Positions 56,431-63,330 of a DNA stretch of 64,000 bases are shown one piece after another. The stretch lies in IMG/VR virus record IMGVR_UViG_3300036791_000462, positions 1 to 64,000 of that record; one strand, given 5' to 3'. Source of the stretch: a virus. Under the pieces are notes generated by a model. It ran no database searches. It worked only from the letters and a program-made list of their open reading frames with translations, and had not been told where the DNA came from. Position numbers and translations under genes: made by a program. The stretch's first letter is position 1. Each line of letters begins with the position of its first letter.

Positions 56431-57024
56431 TTGAAACGCTTGACTCTCGCGGCCAGCATCTTTGCGCTGGCCGTTGCTCTACCTGGAGCCGCCGACGCGC
56501 GGTTATCCGACGCGCAGTACCACGCCTACTACCACGCCTACGCGCACGTGGTTCAGCAGTTCGGCCTACGCGCCGCCGGTTGCAAGCTGATGGGTGCGGA
56601 CCGCACCTGCCACGAACAGCCAACCGACCAGCGGGTGCTGGCCTCGACGGACGTGCTGCACAGGATCGTCGGGCCTGTCGCGTACCCAGCAGCGGCGCAC
56701 CAGTCGCATCACTTCCGTCCGAACCTGCCCGCGAGCACGCCGTCGGTGCCGACCCCGGCGATGAACGGACCGGTGCTCGCGTCCTACTACGACCTCTCCG
56801 GTGATGGTGCGTGCGGCGCACCGGCGCAGTCGGGCTACCAGTTCGCTTCGCTGATCCTGCCGTGCGGGACGCGGATCGTGATCTGCAACGGCTCGACGTG
56901 CGTGACCGCGACGATGAACGACCACGGCCCCTACGTCGCTGGGCGCACGTTCGACCTGAATGTGGCGTTGAAGGATGCGCTGGGCTGCGGCGGGCTCTGT
57001 GAGGTGACCTGGCGACCAGCCTAG
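56431..57024 (+). CDS. Secreted RlpA-like double-psi beta-barrel protein
   Basis: I use TTG 56431, directly after GGAGGAG, which gives a perfect signal peptide (MKRLTLAASIFALAVALPGA, cleavage after ADA). The 197-aa product has a His/Tyr-rich linker and a C-terminal DPBB domain: LASYYDLSGDGACGAPAQSG, FASLILPCGTRIVICNG, then TMNDHGPYVAGRTFDLNVAL with the conserved Asp. RlpA-type domains bind or cleave peptidoglycan glycan. This is one of the few plus-strand genes. A role in lysis or wall remodelling during infection is inferred. Confidence 0.82.
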   Translation: MKRLTLAASIFALAVALPGAADARLSDAQYHAYYHAYAHVVQQFGLRAAGCKLMGADRTCHEQPTDQRVLASTDVLHRIVGPVAYPAAAHQSHHFRPNLPASTPSVPTPAMNGPVLASYYDLSGDGACGAPAQSGYQFASLILPCGTRIVICNGSTCVTATMNDHGPYVAGRTFDLNVALKDALGCGGLCEVTWRPA

Positions 57025-57034
57025 GATGTGTGCT

Positions 57035-57086
57035 GCGCCGCTCTCCCGTGCCCTTTCGAGCGGGACGCTCGTCGGGAGAGCGGCGC
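57035..57086 (+). terminator. Perfect 14-bp hairpin after the RlpA-like gene
   Basis: GCGCCGCTCTCCCG (57035-57048) and CGGGAGAGCGGCGC (57073-57086) pair perfectly, with a smaller CGAGC...GCTCG stem in the loop. It begins 11 bases after the stop codon. No U-run follows. It is probably a terminator. Confidence 0.6.
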
Positions 57087-57096
57087 GAACGAATCT

Positions 57097-57303
57097 GTGG
57101 CGCAGCCGCCCGGCGGCCGGATCATCTGGCGGGTGCTCGCGTTCATGATCCGCGTTGACGGTGGGGTGGAGATCTCCGGGAACGTTCGCGACCTCGCCGA
57201 CCTGATCGGCTGGATCGCGGTCGCGGTCAAGCACGGTGAGGCGACCGCCGCGTACGTGACCGACGAGACGCTCACGAGACTGCGAATCGAACTGCTGGAC
57301 TAG
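57097..57303 (+). CDS. 68-aa plus-strand hypothetical protein
   Basis: GTG 57097 opens a frame of typical codon usage (VAQPPGGRIIWRVLAFMIRV, LADLIGWIAVAVKHGEATAA). It ends convergent to the next minus-strand gene with four bases of overlap. The ribosome-binding site is poor. The function is unknown; it may be part of the plus-strand island. Confidence 0.5.
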   Translation: MAQPPGGRIIWRVLAFMIRVDGGVEISGNVRDLADLIGWIAVAVKHGEATAAYVTDETLTRLRIELLD

Positions 57304-57488
57304 TCGATCAGCAGTCGCTGGCCCATGCCCATCCCCAGGCCGCGTCCGAACCTTTCAAAGCACGGAACGCATTGATACGCCCACGGTCCCATCGTGGTCG
57401 CGGCATCGTACGCTGCCGGTCGTTCCTTGCAGATGTCGCAGGTCGGTCGTTCGCTGAGCACGTCGGTGGCGGTGTCGTCGTACAGCAC
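57300..57488 (-). CDS. Small zinc-finger protein
   Basis: The 62-aa protein has two pairs: PTCDICKERPAAYDAATTMG and YQCVPCFERFGRGLGMGMGQ. This compact CxxC...CxxC form ending GLGMGMGQRL is seen in many phages. The GTG start is eight bases after CCGACCGAGAGG, under operator copy 9. The function is unknown, possibly nucleic-acid binding. Confidence 0.75.
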   Translation of the reverse strand: MLYDDTATDVLSERPTCDICKERPAAYDAATTMGPWAYQCVPCFERFGRGLGMGMGQRLLID

Positions 57489-57543
57489 GCGGCATTCCTC
57501 TCGGTCGGTGTCCCACCACCAGCATAGCGCACGTCGTGCGTTA
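57489..57543 (-). promoter_or_regulatory. Operator/promoter copy 9
   Basis: TAACGCACGACGTGCGCTA at 57525-57543 (minus) is a near-perfect dyad. TATGCT (57521-57526) is the -10 and CCGACCGAGAGG precedes the gene. Confidence 0.78.
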
Positions 57544-57566
57544 GCGCAATGGTTTGCGCGACACGC

Positions 57567-57791
57567 CTACGACGCGAGGTCCAGCGACCCCTGGCCCGTC
57601 AACCCGCGCTTCATCTTCTGCACACAGTCGTCGTGCGCGAACACGTCGAGGTAGCGGTACACAACCCGGTCGGACATGTCGCGGCGGTTACCTGACGCGC
57701 GCAGCCGCTTGCGGGCGGTGAAGCACGACGTGGCCTGCCACACCTGCAGCCCATCCGGGTCAATCGGCTTCTTGCAGAAGAAACAGTTCAT
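57567..57791 (-). CDS. 74-aa zinc-finger protein
   Basis: From ATG 57791: MNCFFCKKPIDPDGLQVWQA, a basic middle, and FAHDDCVQKM. CxxC and HxxC pairs form a single zinc site (treble-clef-like). CGACCGAGGAG precedes the ATG, but no operator copy is here, so it belongs to the upstream transcript. The function is unknown. Confidence 0.66.
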   Translation of the reverse strand: MNCFFCKKPIDPDGLQVWQATSCFTARKRLRASGNRRDMSDRVVYRYLDVFAHDDCVQKMKRGLTGQGSLDLAS

Positions 57792-58240
57792 GGCTCTCCT
57801 CGGTCGCGGGACATCCCGTCGCGAAATGTACGCGCAGCCGCAGACACCGCCCTTCCAAGACGCACGAACCAGGCTCCCAGGCGTTTGCAGGCTCCCTGAG
57901 CCCACCTCAGCGCCGTGGCGGCGATCCCAGCGACCCACACGGCCCCTGCAGCGACCAGCGCGCCGAGCGCCAGCACAGCCGCCCAGAGGCGCATCAGCAC
58001 CGTCGGCCGCTCCAGTTGGATCCTCGGCGGTCCTGTCTGCCACTCCGGTTTGAAGCCGCTGACCCACATCGTTTCGGACCGGTGGCAGCGTTCGCACACG
58101 CGCGTCCTTGTCGGCAGGTCCGAGCCGTTGCGCCAGTCGGAGAACTCGTGGCCGTACAGCGCGCAGCGAACCCTGCCGGTCAGAGATACTCGCGGTTGGC
58201 GATCACCTGGTCGCGGTATTTCGGTGGCAGTGTCTCGCAC
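57788..58240 (-). CDS. Membrane protein with N-terminal zinc ribbon
   Basis: The 150-aa frame has a zinc-type N-terminus (RCALYGHEFSDWRNGSD, RVCERCHRSE) and a hydrophobic C-terminal half (LMRLWAAVLALGALVAAGAV, WVAGIAATALRW). GTG 58240 overlaps the glycosyltransferase gene by 60 bases and has no clear site; a later start is likely. The function is unknown. Confidence 0.55.
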   Translation of the reverse strand: MRDTATEIPRPGDRQPRVSLTGRVRCALYGHEFSDWRNGSDLPTRTRVCERCHRSETMWVSGFKPEWQTGPPRIQLERPTVLMRLWAAVLALGALVAAGAVWVAGIAATALRWAQGACKRLGAWFVRLGRAVSAAARTFRDGMSRDRGEP

Positions 58241-59181
58241 AGAAGCAGCCGGTCGGACGATTCGCGCGCCTGCTCGATCTCACCGAGATGCCAGGCGGCG
58301 ATGGATAGCTCAAATTCGCAGCCCCATTCGTACACCCAGCGGTGGACGAACAGCGCGTCTTCGGACATCGGGATCCGCGTGCCACGCTCAGCGACAACGT
58401 GCGCGGCGGCCCAGAACGCACGGTGACGCATCCGCCACGCGATCTCGTACAGCGGCTCGGCTCTGCTCGGGCGAAAGCTCCACGCTGCCAGCAGCCGCTC
58501 GATGTCGCCGGTCAGCTTGCCGATCTCGTACAGCGCGCAGAAGTGCTCCTCGGTCCAGCCGCCGAGCGCGGCGCGGTGCTCGTAGACGCTGAGCGCCTCG
58601 TCGCGACGGCCGAGGTCGCGCAGCGTGTTCGCGAGGTAGAAGACGGTGCGCGGGTCGTTGGGGTGGCGCTCGTTCTCGTCGGACAGGAGCTTCAGGTCAC
58701 GCTCGAACTTCTCCGGGCGATGCCCACCATCGCCGCTGTGCAGCACCGTGATCGACCGCAGACGCTGCGGCGGGATCTCCGCCTCGTTCGTCGCGATGTA
58801 CTCGTGCGTCGGCCCCACGAAAAACCAGTGTTTGTGACCTGACACCAATCGTTTGATCCAATACTCCGGGTCACCCTCATGGCGCAGCATGTAACTATCC
58901 ACCGCAAGGTTCAGTTCGACCTCGTCGTATGTGACAGTGTGGTCGGCGTCGAGCAGCAGCAGCCAGTCAGCTTTCCCGTACGCCAACTCCATCAGTTCGG
59001 TGCGGTTGTGACCAAAGTTCACCCATTCGCGTTCGTGCAGTTCACCGGGTATTCCGCTGCTTTCGATCAGGCGTTGGGTGCCGTCCTGGCTGCCGGTGTC
59101 AACGACCACAAACCTGTCCACCAGGCGGCGAACAGACTCCAGGCAGCGAACAATCGTGCTCGCCTCATCCCGAACGATCAT
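58180..59181 (-). CDS. GT2-type glycosyltransferase with helical-repeat tail
   Basis: From ATG 59181 the product is 333 aa; the first strand (LSIALAMIVRDE) suggests the true start is a few codons earlier, perhaps CTG 59199. The GT-A fold shows VVVDTGSQDGTQRLIESSGI and the metal-binding DADHT (WLLLLDADHTVTYDEVELNL). The C-terminal half has TPR-like helices (RTVFYLANTLRDLGRRDEAL). Such proteins glycosylate surface glycans or proteins. The acceptor (virion, DNA or host surface) is unknown. It overlaps a small membrane gene. Confidence 0.8.
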   Translation of the reverse strand: MIVRDEASTIVRCLESVRRLVDRFVVVDTGSQDGTQRLIESSGIPGELHEREWVNFGHNRTELMELAYGKADWLLLLDADHTVTYDEVELNLAVDSYMLRHEGDPEYWIKRLVSGHKHWFFVGPTHEYIATNEAEIPPQRLRSITVLHSGDGGHRPEKFERDLKLLSDENERHPNDPRTVFYLANTLRDLGRRDEALSVYEHRAALGGWTEEHFCALYEIGKLTGDIERLLAAWSFRPSRAEPLYEIAWRMRHRAFWAAAHVVAERGTRIPMSEDALFVHRWVYEWGCEFELSIAAWHLGEIEQARESSDRLLLCETLPPKYRDQVIANREYL

Positions 59182-59195
59182 CGCCAGCGCGATGC

Positions 59196-59309
59196 TCAGG
59201 ACCGCCCCCGCCTTCGGCTCTCGCGTGCCATCGGTAGCAGGATCAGCAGCAGGTATGCGACACAGCCCACCTGCAACCCCGAACCGGCCATCAGGCGTCG
59301 CCCCACCAT
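59196..59309 (-). CDS. 37-aa membrane peptide
   Basis: From ATG 59309: a short basic start, one hydrophobic helix (LQVGCVAYLLLILLPMA) and a basic end (RESRRRGRS). It overlaps both neighbours, which supports translation. The function is unknown. Confidence 0.5.
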   Translation of the reverse strand: MVGRRLMAGSGLQVGCVAYLLLILLPMARESRRRGRS

Positions 59310-59533
59310 TCCTCGTCCTGGGTTTCGGTGTACCAGCGCGAGCCGTGCTGAGGCATTGGTCGTGCGCTCCGTCCGTGCGGGCCGGGGAGCGCCCCGGCTG
59401 CCCACGCTGTGCCACTGGGCGGGCATGACTGGCTACCCCGCAGGTGGACCGGGTCAGGGGTGGTGCAAGCATCGGCGATGGCGTCGAGGCGACGCAGAGC
59501 GTGCTCGCGAGCGAGGTCGTGCGTGAAGGTCAT
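59291..59533 (-). CDS. 80-aa hypothetical protein
   Basis: From ATG 59533 (overlap with the preceding stop): MTFTHDLAREHALRRLDAIA, then a Pro/Gly/Ser-rich middle and YTETQDEEWWGDA. Low complexity; the function is unknown. Confidence 0.52.
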   Translation of the reverse strand: MTFTHDLAREHALRRLDAIADACTTPDPVHLRGSQSCPPSGTAWAAGALPGPHGRSARPMPQHGSRWYTETQDEEWWGDA

Positions 59534-59823
59534 CCGCCGCTCCGAAGCGGCTGTCGGTGGGCCATCCGTACAGCCTCTTTCCACCGAGCCCATGTCCCCG
59601 ACGGCGGCTCACCTTCGCGCCCTGGGAACTCGACCACCTTCTTGCAAATGGTGCAGACCGCGACACCATCGGGGTATCGCGTGAGGTCGTGAACCGGCTG
59701 GCCTGGTCGGCATACCTTCCGGACTCCTGAGCCGCCGCACGTCGGGCATGTATCGACCGGCGGGTCGTCCAGCCACTCGGGTCTGTGGCTCACGCCCGTG
59801 CCATCGCAGTCGGAGCATTGCAT
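59530..59823 (-). CDS. DnaJ-like zinc-finger protein
   Basis: From ATG 59823: MQCSDCDGTGVSHRPEWLDD, DTCPTCGGSGVRKVC, and a further pair in VCTICKKVVEF. Two CxxCxGxG units as in DnaJ plus a third pair. The product is 97 aa and may bind unfolded protein or nucleic acid. It overlaps the preceding gene. Confidence 0.68.
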   Translation of the reverse strand: MQCSDCDGTGVSHRPEWLDDPPVDTCPTCGGSGVRKVCRPGQPVHDLTRYPDGVAVCTICKKVVEFPGREGEPPSGTWARWKEAVRMAHRQPLRSGG

Positions 59824-60077
59824 CAGCGTCTCCACCCGATCACGAGCGCGCGCTGGGACAGGTACTCGCCCCACTCGTTGCGACGCCACGGGCGCAGGAT
59901 GATCGCCTTGCTCGCATACCGGTTGCCCTCGCGGTCCAGCGTTGTGGCCTCGTCCACGATCCGGTAGCAGGTGCCCTGAATGCAGGTCGTGACGATCAGC
60001 CGCCCGAAGCGCTGGGCACGGAAGCGGTAGCGTCGCTCGGGTTCACGGCCCGCGCTCCTGCTCGCATAGTCGTTCAT
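59823..60077 (-). CDS. 84-aa hypothetical protein
   Basis: From ATG 60077 (ATGA overlap). The protein is basic and beta-rich (RYRFRAQRFGRLIVTTCIQG, CYRIVDEATTLDREGNRYAS). No family is recognised. Confidence 0.58.
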   Translation of the reverse strand: MNDYASRSAGREPERRYRFRAQRFGRLIVTTCIQGTCYRIVDEATTLDREGNRYASKAIILRPWRRNEWGEYLSQRALVIGWRR

Positions 60078-60622
60078 GCCTGCGACCGCCACGACGACGC
60101 CCACATGAACGGGAACCCAGCGAGCTTCGCGCACTGCTCATCCTCAGGCCGGTCGCCGACGAACAGTCCCAGATGCGGCGGGTACATCTCGTCGTAGCGG
60201 TGGGCGATGTCGAGCGCCGCTTCGATCAGCAGCCCCGGCGATGGTTTGCGACACCAGCACCACGCCATCTCGGGGTCATCAGCGTGGGGGTGATGGGAGC
60301 ACCACGCGAGCTTGTCGAACAGCTTGTCGGCCTGGTTGTACGTCTCGGTCATCGCAGCCTGCACCAGGCCGTAGCTGACGAGCCCAAGCGCGATCCCGCC
60401 CTGGTTCGAGACGCCGATGATCCTGCCGCCCTGGCGTTTCCAGACGCGCATCCGCTCCACGGCTTCGGGGAACACGACCACGTCCTCGGGGCCGTTCACG
60501 AACCGGCCGAGCGGGTCGTCCTTGCCTTGGCGGACGGTGCCGTCGATGTCGAGCACGAGCAGCGGCACGCGCTTCTCGACAGCAAACTCGCTGGCCCGTG
60601 CTGCGGCTTGGCTTTGGCTCAT
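60074..60622 (-). CDS. HAD phosphatase (HisB/GmhB-like)
   Basis: The 182-aa protein (ATG 60622 overlapping the preceding stop, or 60628) has HAD motif I LLVLDIDGTVRQG, motif II in GVSNQGGIALG, the zinc-loop pattern CSHHPHADDPEMAWCWCRKP, and motif IV GLFVGDRPEDEQCAKLAG. The CxH..CxC loop is typical of GmhB/HisB-N phosphatases acting on small sugar or histidinol phosphates. The substrate here is unknown. It is encoded near a glycosyltransferase, so sugar-phosphate processing is plausible. Confidence 0.82.
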   Translation of the reverse strand: MSQSQAAARASEFAVEKRVPLLVLDIDGTVRQGKDDPLGRFVNGPEDVVVFPEAVERMRVWKRQGGRIIGVSNQGGIALGLVSYGLVQAAMTETYNQADKLFDKLAWCSHHPHADDPEMAWCWCRKPSPGLLIEAALDIAHRYDEMYPPHLGLFVGDRPEDEQCAKLAGFPFMWASSWRSQA

Positions 60623-61086
60623 AGCCATCCCATTCGCTTCGCGGTGTTGTACAGCAACAGCCGGACCTCCGGGCCGTAGTCAAACCGTGTCGAGTTCTGC
60701 ACGATGCTGCGACCCAGGTCACCGTCGGCGTGGCGGAGCGTCGCGGCTTTCCAGTCGGCGAGCATCTCCAGCACCTGGATCAGGTCCATGTCCCGCATCC
60801 CGTTCTCGAAATGCTCGGGGTGATGGTCGTTCTGGCGGTAGTGGTGTTTCAGCCCCTCGCCCATCCCGAGCAGGAAACGCTTGTACTCCTCAGAGCCGTA
60901 GGTGCTGTCTCGCAGCTTCGGGGTGTACTCGTTGAAAACCGCCAGTTCGGGCTCGACCATCTTTGACTCGTCGTGGTGCTCAGCGCGGATCTGCAGGTCC
61001 ACGATCACGGCTGCCAGCAGTTGCCGAACCTCGACTATGTGATCGAGCGTGTCCCGGCGGCTGTCGTAGCTCGTTGCCTCAGCCAC
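60619..61086 (-). CDS. DUF5662-like protein
   Basis: The 155-aa protein has the pattern AEHHDESKMVEPELAVFNEY, STYGSEEYKRFLLGMGEGLK, HHYRQNDHHPEHFENGM, EMLADWKAATLRHADGD and NSTRF. These His/Glu/Asp-rich motifs match DUF5662, known in phages. The many conserved His and Asp residues look like a metal site. The function is unknown. Confidence 0.8.
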   Translation of the reverse strand: MAEATSYDSRRDTLDHIVEVRQLLAAVIVDLQIRAEHHDESKMVEPELAVFNEYTPKLRDSTYGSEEYKRFLLGMGEGLKHHYRQNDHHPEHFENGMRDMDLIQVLEMLADWKAATLRHADGDLGRSIVQNSTRFDYGPEVRLLLYNTAKRMGWL

Positions 61087-61510
61087 GCGCGTAGCCCTCG
61101 ATACCGAACTCGGCGAGGAGCGCGATCACGCCCTCGCTGATCTCACGGTCGGGCATCACCACGTCGGGAGCTTCGCGCATCACCGCGCCCGAGCCCGCAC
61201 CGGCCGCCTGGAACGCGATCTCGCGGACACGGTCATCGAACCCGCGTTTGCGCTCGGTGCGGACGCCCTCGTCGTAGCCGGACATGATCGCGTTCGCGAA
61301 CCAGCCGATCATCGTGCCCTCGTCCGTCGGGATTCCGGGGTTCAAGCGGACGATCCGGGCGAACTCCTGCGCCCACGTCTGCGCGTCGGTGTTGCCGACT
61401 AGCTCCATCTCAACGTTGCTCACGGCATCTCCCTCGTGTGAGGCTTGGGCCTTCAGGTATCGGTAGCGCCGCTCGGCCACGCGGCCCGGTTCATCGTTAC
61501 TCACGCTCAC
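61079..61510 (-). CDS. 143-aa conserved phage protein
   Basis: GTG 61510 follows AAGGAG by five bases and overlaps the upstream stop (GTGA); a second GTG at 61423 also has a fair site. The core (NTDAQTWAQEFARIVRLNPG, MIGWFANAIMSGYDEGVRTE) is typical of a phage family of unknown function. The C-terminus is helical. Confidence 0.7.
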   Translation of the reverse strand: MSVSNDEPGRVAERRYRYLKAQASHEGDAVSNVEMELVGNTDAQTWAQEFARIVRLNPGIPTDEGTMIGWFANAIMSGYDEGVRTERKRGFDDRVREIAFQAAGAGSGAVMREAPDVVMPDREISEGVIALLAEFGIEGYARG

Positions 61511-61941
61511 GGAAGCTCCTTCATTCGGTGATCCACACACTCCTGGAACTCCGCTGCGAACCTACCGCCGCCACGAGCCGCCAGGCCGAATATCTGCGTC
61601 ACGATCCCCGCTGCGCCATCAGGGCCGAACAGGTACATCTGCTTGACGCGGTCGGTGGCGTAGTTGATCCGGCCCTCCATGATCAGCGCCATCGACGGGG
61701 CCTCGTCGCGTTTGGAGTCCACCAGGATCACCTCGTTGTAGTCGAGCAGCACCGCGCCGCGCATGTCGAGCAGCGAGTCGCCCCGGCCGTACGGGGAGCC
61801 GCCGACGCTGTCACCGCCGCTGCGAGCCGGATCGTGAAGTTGTTCGGCGTGCTCGCGCATCACCGCGCGCAGGCGTTCCACCTCACGCGCAAGGTCGGCT
61901 TTCGGCCAGTCCATCAGACGGGCGGGAGGCGGTCCGCTCAC
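61507..61941 (-). CDS. 144-aa conserved phage protein
   Basis: GTG 61941 overlaps the preceding stop. The N-terminus is a coiled coil (ADLAREVERLRAVMREHAEQ), then a beta part (DMRGAVLLDYNEVILVDSKR, ALIMEGRINYATDRVKQMYL). No catalytic motif is seen. The function is unknown. Confidence 0.66.
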   Translation of the reverse strand: MSGPPPARLMDWPKADLAREVERLRAVMREHAEQLHDPARSGGDSVGGSPYGRGDSLLDMRGAVLLDYNEVILVDSKRDEAPSMALIMEGRINYATDRVKQMYLFGPDGAAGIVTQIFGLAARGGGRFAAEFQECVDHRMKELP

Positions 61942-62411
61942 ACTGTTTCCGGCAGCGCCAGCAGCGGCGCTTCTAGCTCGATCCGGCCGTCGTGAGCAAG
62001 CTCCTCGTAGACGGTCCTGTTGGTGCGCGGGTTGATCAGGTGCGGCAGGAACGCCTGCTCGAAGCTCTCCAGACCCTCGTCCACGGCCACCATCCGGGCC
62101 TTGAGGTTCCACGCCAAGACACGCCAGATCCGCCGCTCCTCCTGCGCGTACATCTCGTTGCGAATCTGGGCGACGGTTTTGACGTGCGCGCGCACCGCTT
62201 TGGCTCGCACGTCGTGCTCGTTGACGAGCGTCAGCGGCACGCGCATGCGCACGGTGTGAGCCTTGATCGTGAACGTGATCGCTGCCCACCGCCAGTTGCC
62301 TTCGCGCTCCTCACCGAACGCGAGCCGGTCAGCGCCGTGGTCTTGCAGCAGCTTGCGGATCTCCGCCTGCGAGCGTTCAACTGCGACGGTAGTGGTTGCG
62401 TATGCGGTCAT
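61938..62411 (-). CDS. Conserved phage protein of unknown function
   Basis: The 157-aa protein matches a widespread phage family by pattern: TTVAVERSQAEIRKLLQDHG, WAAITFTIKAHTVRMRVPLT, EERRIWRVLAWNLKARMVAV and LESFEQAFLPHLINPRTNRT. The family has no known function. It is placed with other small replication-region-type genes. Confidence 0.75.
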   Translation of the reverse strand: MTAYATTTVAVERSQAEIRKLLQDHGADRLAFGEEREGNWRWAAITFTIKAHTVRMRVPLTLVNEHDVRAKAVRAHVKTVAQIRNEMYAQEERRIWRVLAWNLKARMVAVDEGLESFEQAFLPHLINPRTNRTVYEELAHDGRIELEAPLLALPETV

Positions 62412-62617
62412 GTCGCACTTGGCCCCCGGCTCGTGGCTTCGGATAGCGCTCGTCGCGTTTCGGCTTCGATCTCCTCAAGCCATGCCGACGTTTGGAGCGC
62501 CTGAGCGCTGTCGGCAGGGAGCATTTTGGCTTGGTTCATGTGCTCGACCGTGGCCCGTAAGAACACGGCGGCAGCGAAAGACAGGGTGACCGTGACTGAC
62601 GCTTCGCTTCGGCCCAT
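62408..62617 (-). CDS. 69-aa hypothetical protein
   Basis: From ATG 62617. Helical throughout (TVTLSFAAAVFLRATVEHMN, AWLEEIEAETRRALSEATSR). Overlaps both neighbours. The function is unknown. Confidence 0.58.
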   Translation of the reverse strand: MGRSEASVTVTLSFAAAVFLRATVEHMNQAKMLPADSAQALQTSAWLEEIEAETRRALSEATSRGPSAT

Positions 62618-62820
62618 CAGGATTCGGACTCGGCGCACATCGGGCAGCGGTAGCGCTCGGCAAACTCGCGCCACAGGGATTCGGTCATCCCGACCTTGGC
62701 GGCTGCCGGTGGGATGTCCGGCAGGAAGTCGAGCAGCGTGCCGGTGCCGAGTGGTTGGTCGCAGGCGACGCATCGTGGGGGTTGGGCACGCACGACGCCT
62801 TGTGTTTCGTAGCTGCTCAT
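62617..62820 (-). CDS. 67-aa zinc-finger protein
   Basis: From ATG 62820: PPRCVACDQPLGTGTLLDFL and YRCPMCAESES form a CxxC...CxxC site. A helix (MTESLWREFAERYR) lies between. The protein may be a nucleic-acid-binding zinc finger. Confidence 0.62.
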   Translation of the reverse strand: MSSYETQGVVRAQPPRCVACDQPLGTGTLLDFLPDIPPAAAKVGMTESLWREFAERYRCPMCAESES

Positions 62821-63107
62821 ACGCTCAGGTCGATGGCGTTGCGGTGATACCCGGAGTCGGGGTCGGCTTCGTGCTCGGCTAGCAGCCGCATCACCCGGTC
62901 GGTCACGAGCGGCTGTAGATCCTCGGGGACGCTGTCGTAGAAGGCCTCCAGCGGGATGCCCTGAAAGAACCCGCCGTCGCGGATGATCTCCTCGTCGGAG
63001 GGTTGCTTGGCGAACTCTTGCCAGAACGCCCCGTTGCATGGGTGGTCGTATCCAACGACAACTCGTTCCTGGCCGGTTGGGTATCTGCTCAGGATGATTC
63101 GGCTCAC
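62817..63107 (-). CDS. 96-aa conserved phage protein, first gene of operon
   Basis: GTG 63107 is seven bases after GAGGAG in the shared element. The protein has RYPTGQERVVVGYDHPCNGA, FWQEFAKQPSDEEIIRDGGF, and a helical C-terminus, a pattern common in phage small proteins. It leads the long small-gene operon controlled by operator copy 10. The function is unknown. Confidence 0.7.
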   Translation of the reverse strand: MSRIILSRYPTGQERVVVGYDHPCNGAFWQEFAKQPSDEEIIRDGGFFQGIPLEAFYDSVPEDLQPLVTDRVMRLLAEHEADPDSGYHRNAIDLSV

Positions 63108-63169
63108 GGCATTGCTCCTCGGTCGGTGGGTAGAAAACCAACCCTAGCGTACGCACCTGACGTGTGTTA
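63108..63169 (-). promoter_or_regulatory. Operator/promoter copy 10
   Basis: The dyad is slightly longer here: TAACACACGTCAGGTGCGTA at 63150-63169 (minus), followed by TAGGGT (63141-63146) and CCGACCGAGGAG. On the plus strand TGTTAGGTT forms an extended -10-like box toward the terminator at 63250. It is one of the more divergent copies. Confidence 0.65.
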
Positions 63170-63177
63170 GGTTTCCC

Positions 63178-63295
63178 GCAACGAGCGGTCCTGAGTACGG
63201 CAGGGGAGCCGCCTCAAGCCAGCCTGTCGCCCCCGGCAGGCTCGCAGCGAACAGGAGCCCCGGTTCTGAGCACAATCAGCCGGGGCTCCTGTTTT
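63178..63295 (+). ncRNA. Candidate small RNA with terminator
   Basis: A plus-strand transcript starting near operator copy 10 would run about 118 bases and end at a strong terminator. It holds a small stem (AGCCTG...CAGGCT, 63221-63242) and no credible reading frame. The promoter and length are inferred from sequence alone. Confidence 0.35.
63250..63295 (+). terminator. Strong intrinsic terminator
   Basis: AACAGGAGCCCCGG (63250-63263) and CCGGGGCTCCTGTT (63280-63293) pair perfectly over 14 bp, and the loop adds a CTGA/TCAG stem. A GTTTT run follows on the plus strand. It is the clearest factor-independent terminator of the window. Confidence 0.82.
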
Positions 63296-63330
63296 GACAT
63301 TTCGCGGCGCAACGCTCCTTCTAGGTAGGT

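Noticed and set aside
63294-63322. TTGACA box as a sigma70 promoter for the last plus-strand gene
   Set aside because: TTGACA overlaps the terminator tail and no acceptable -10 box lies at 16-19 bases.
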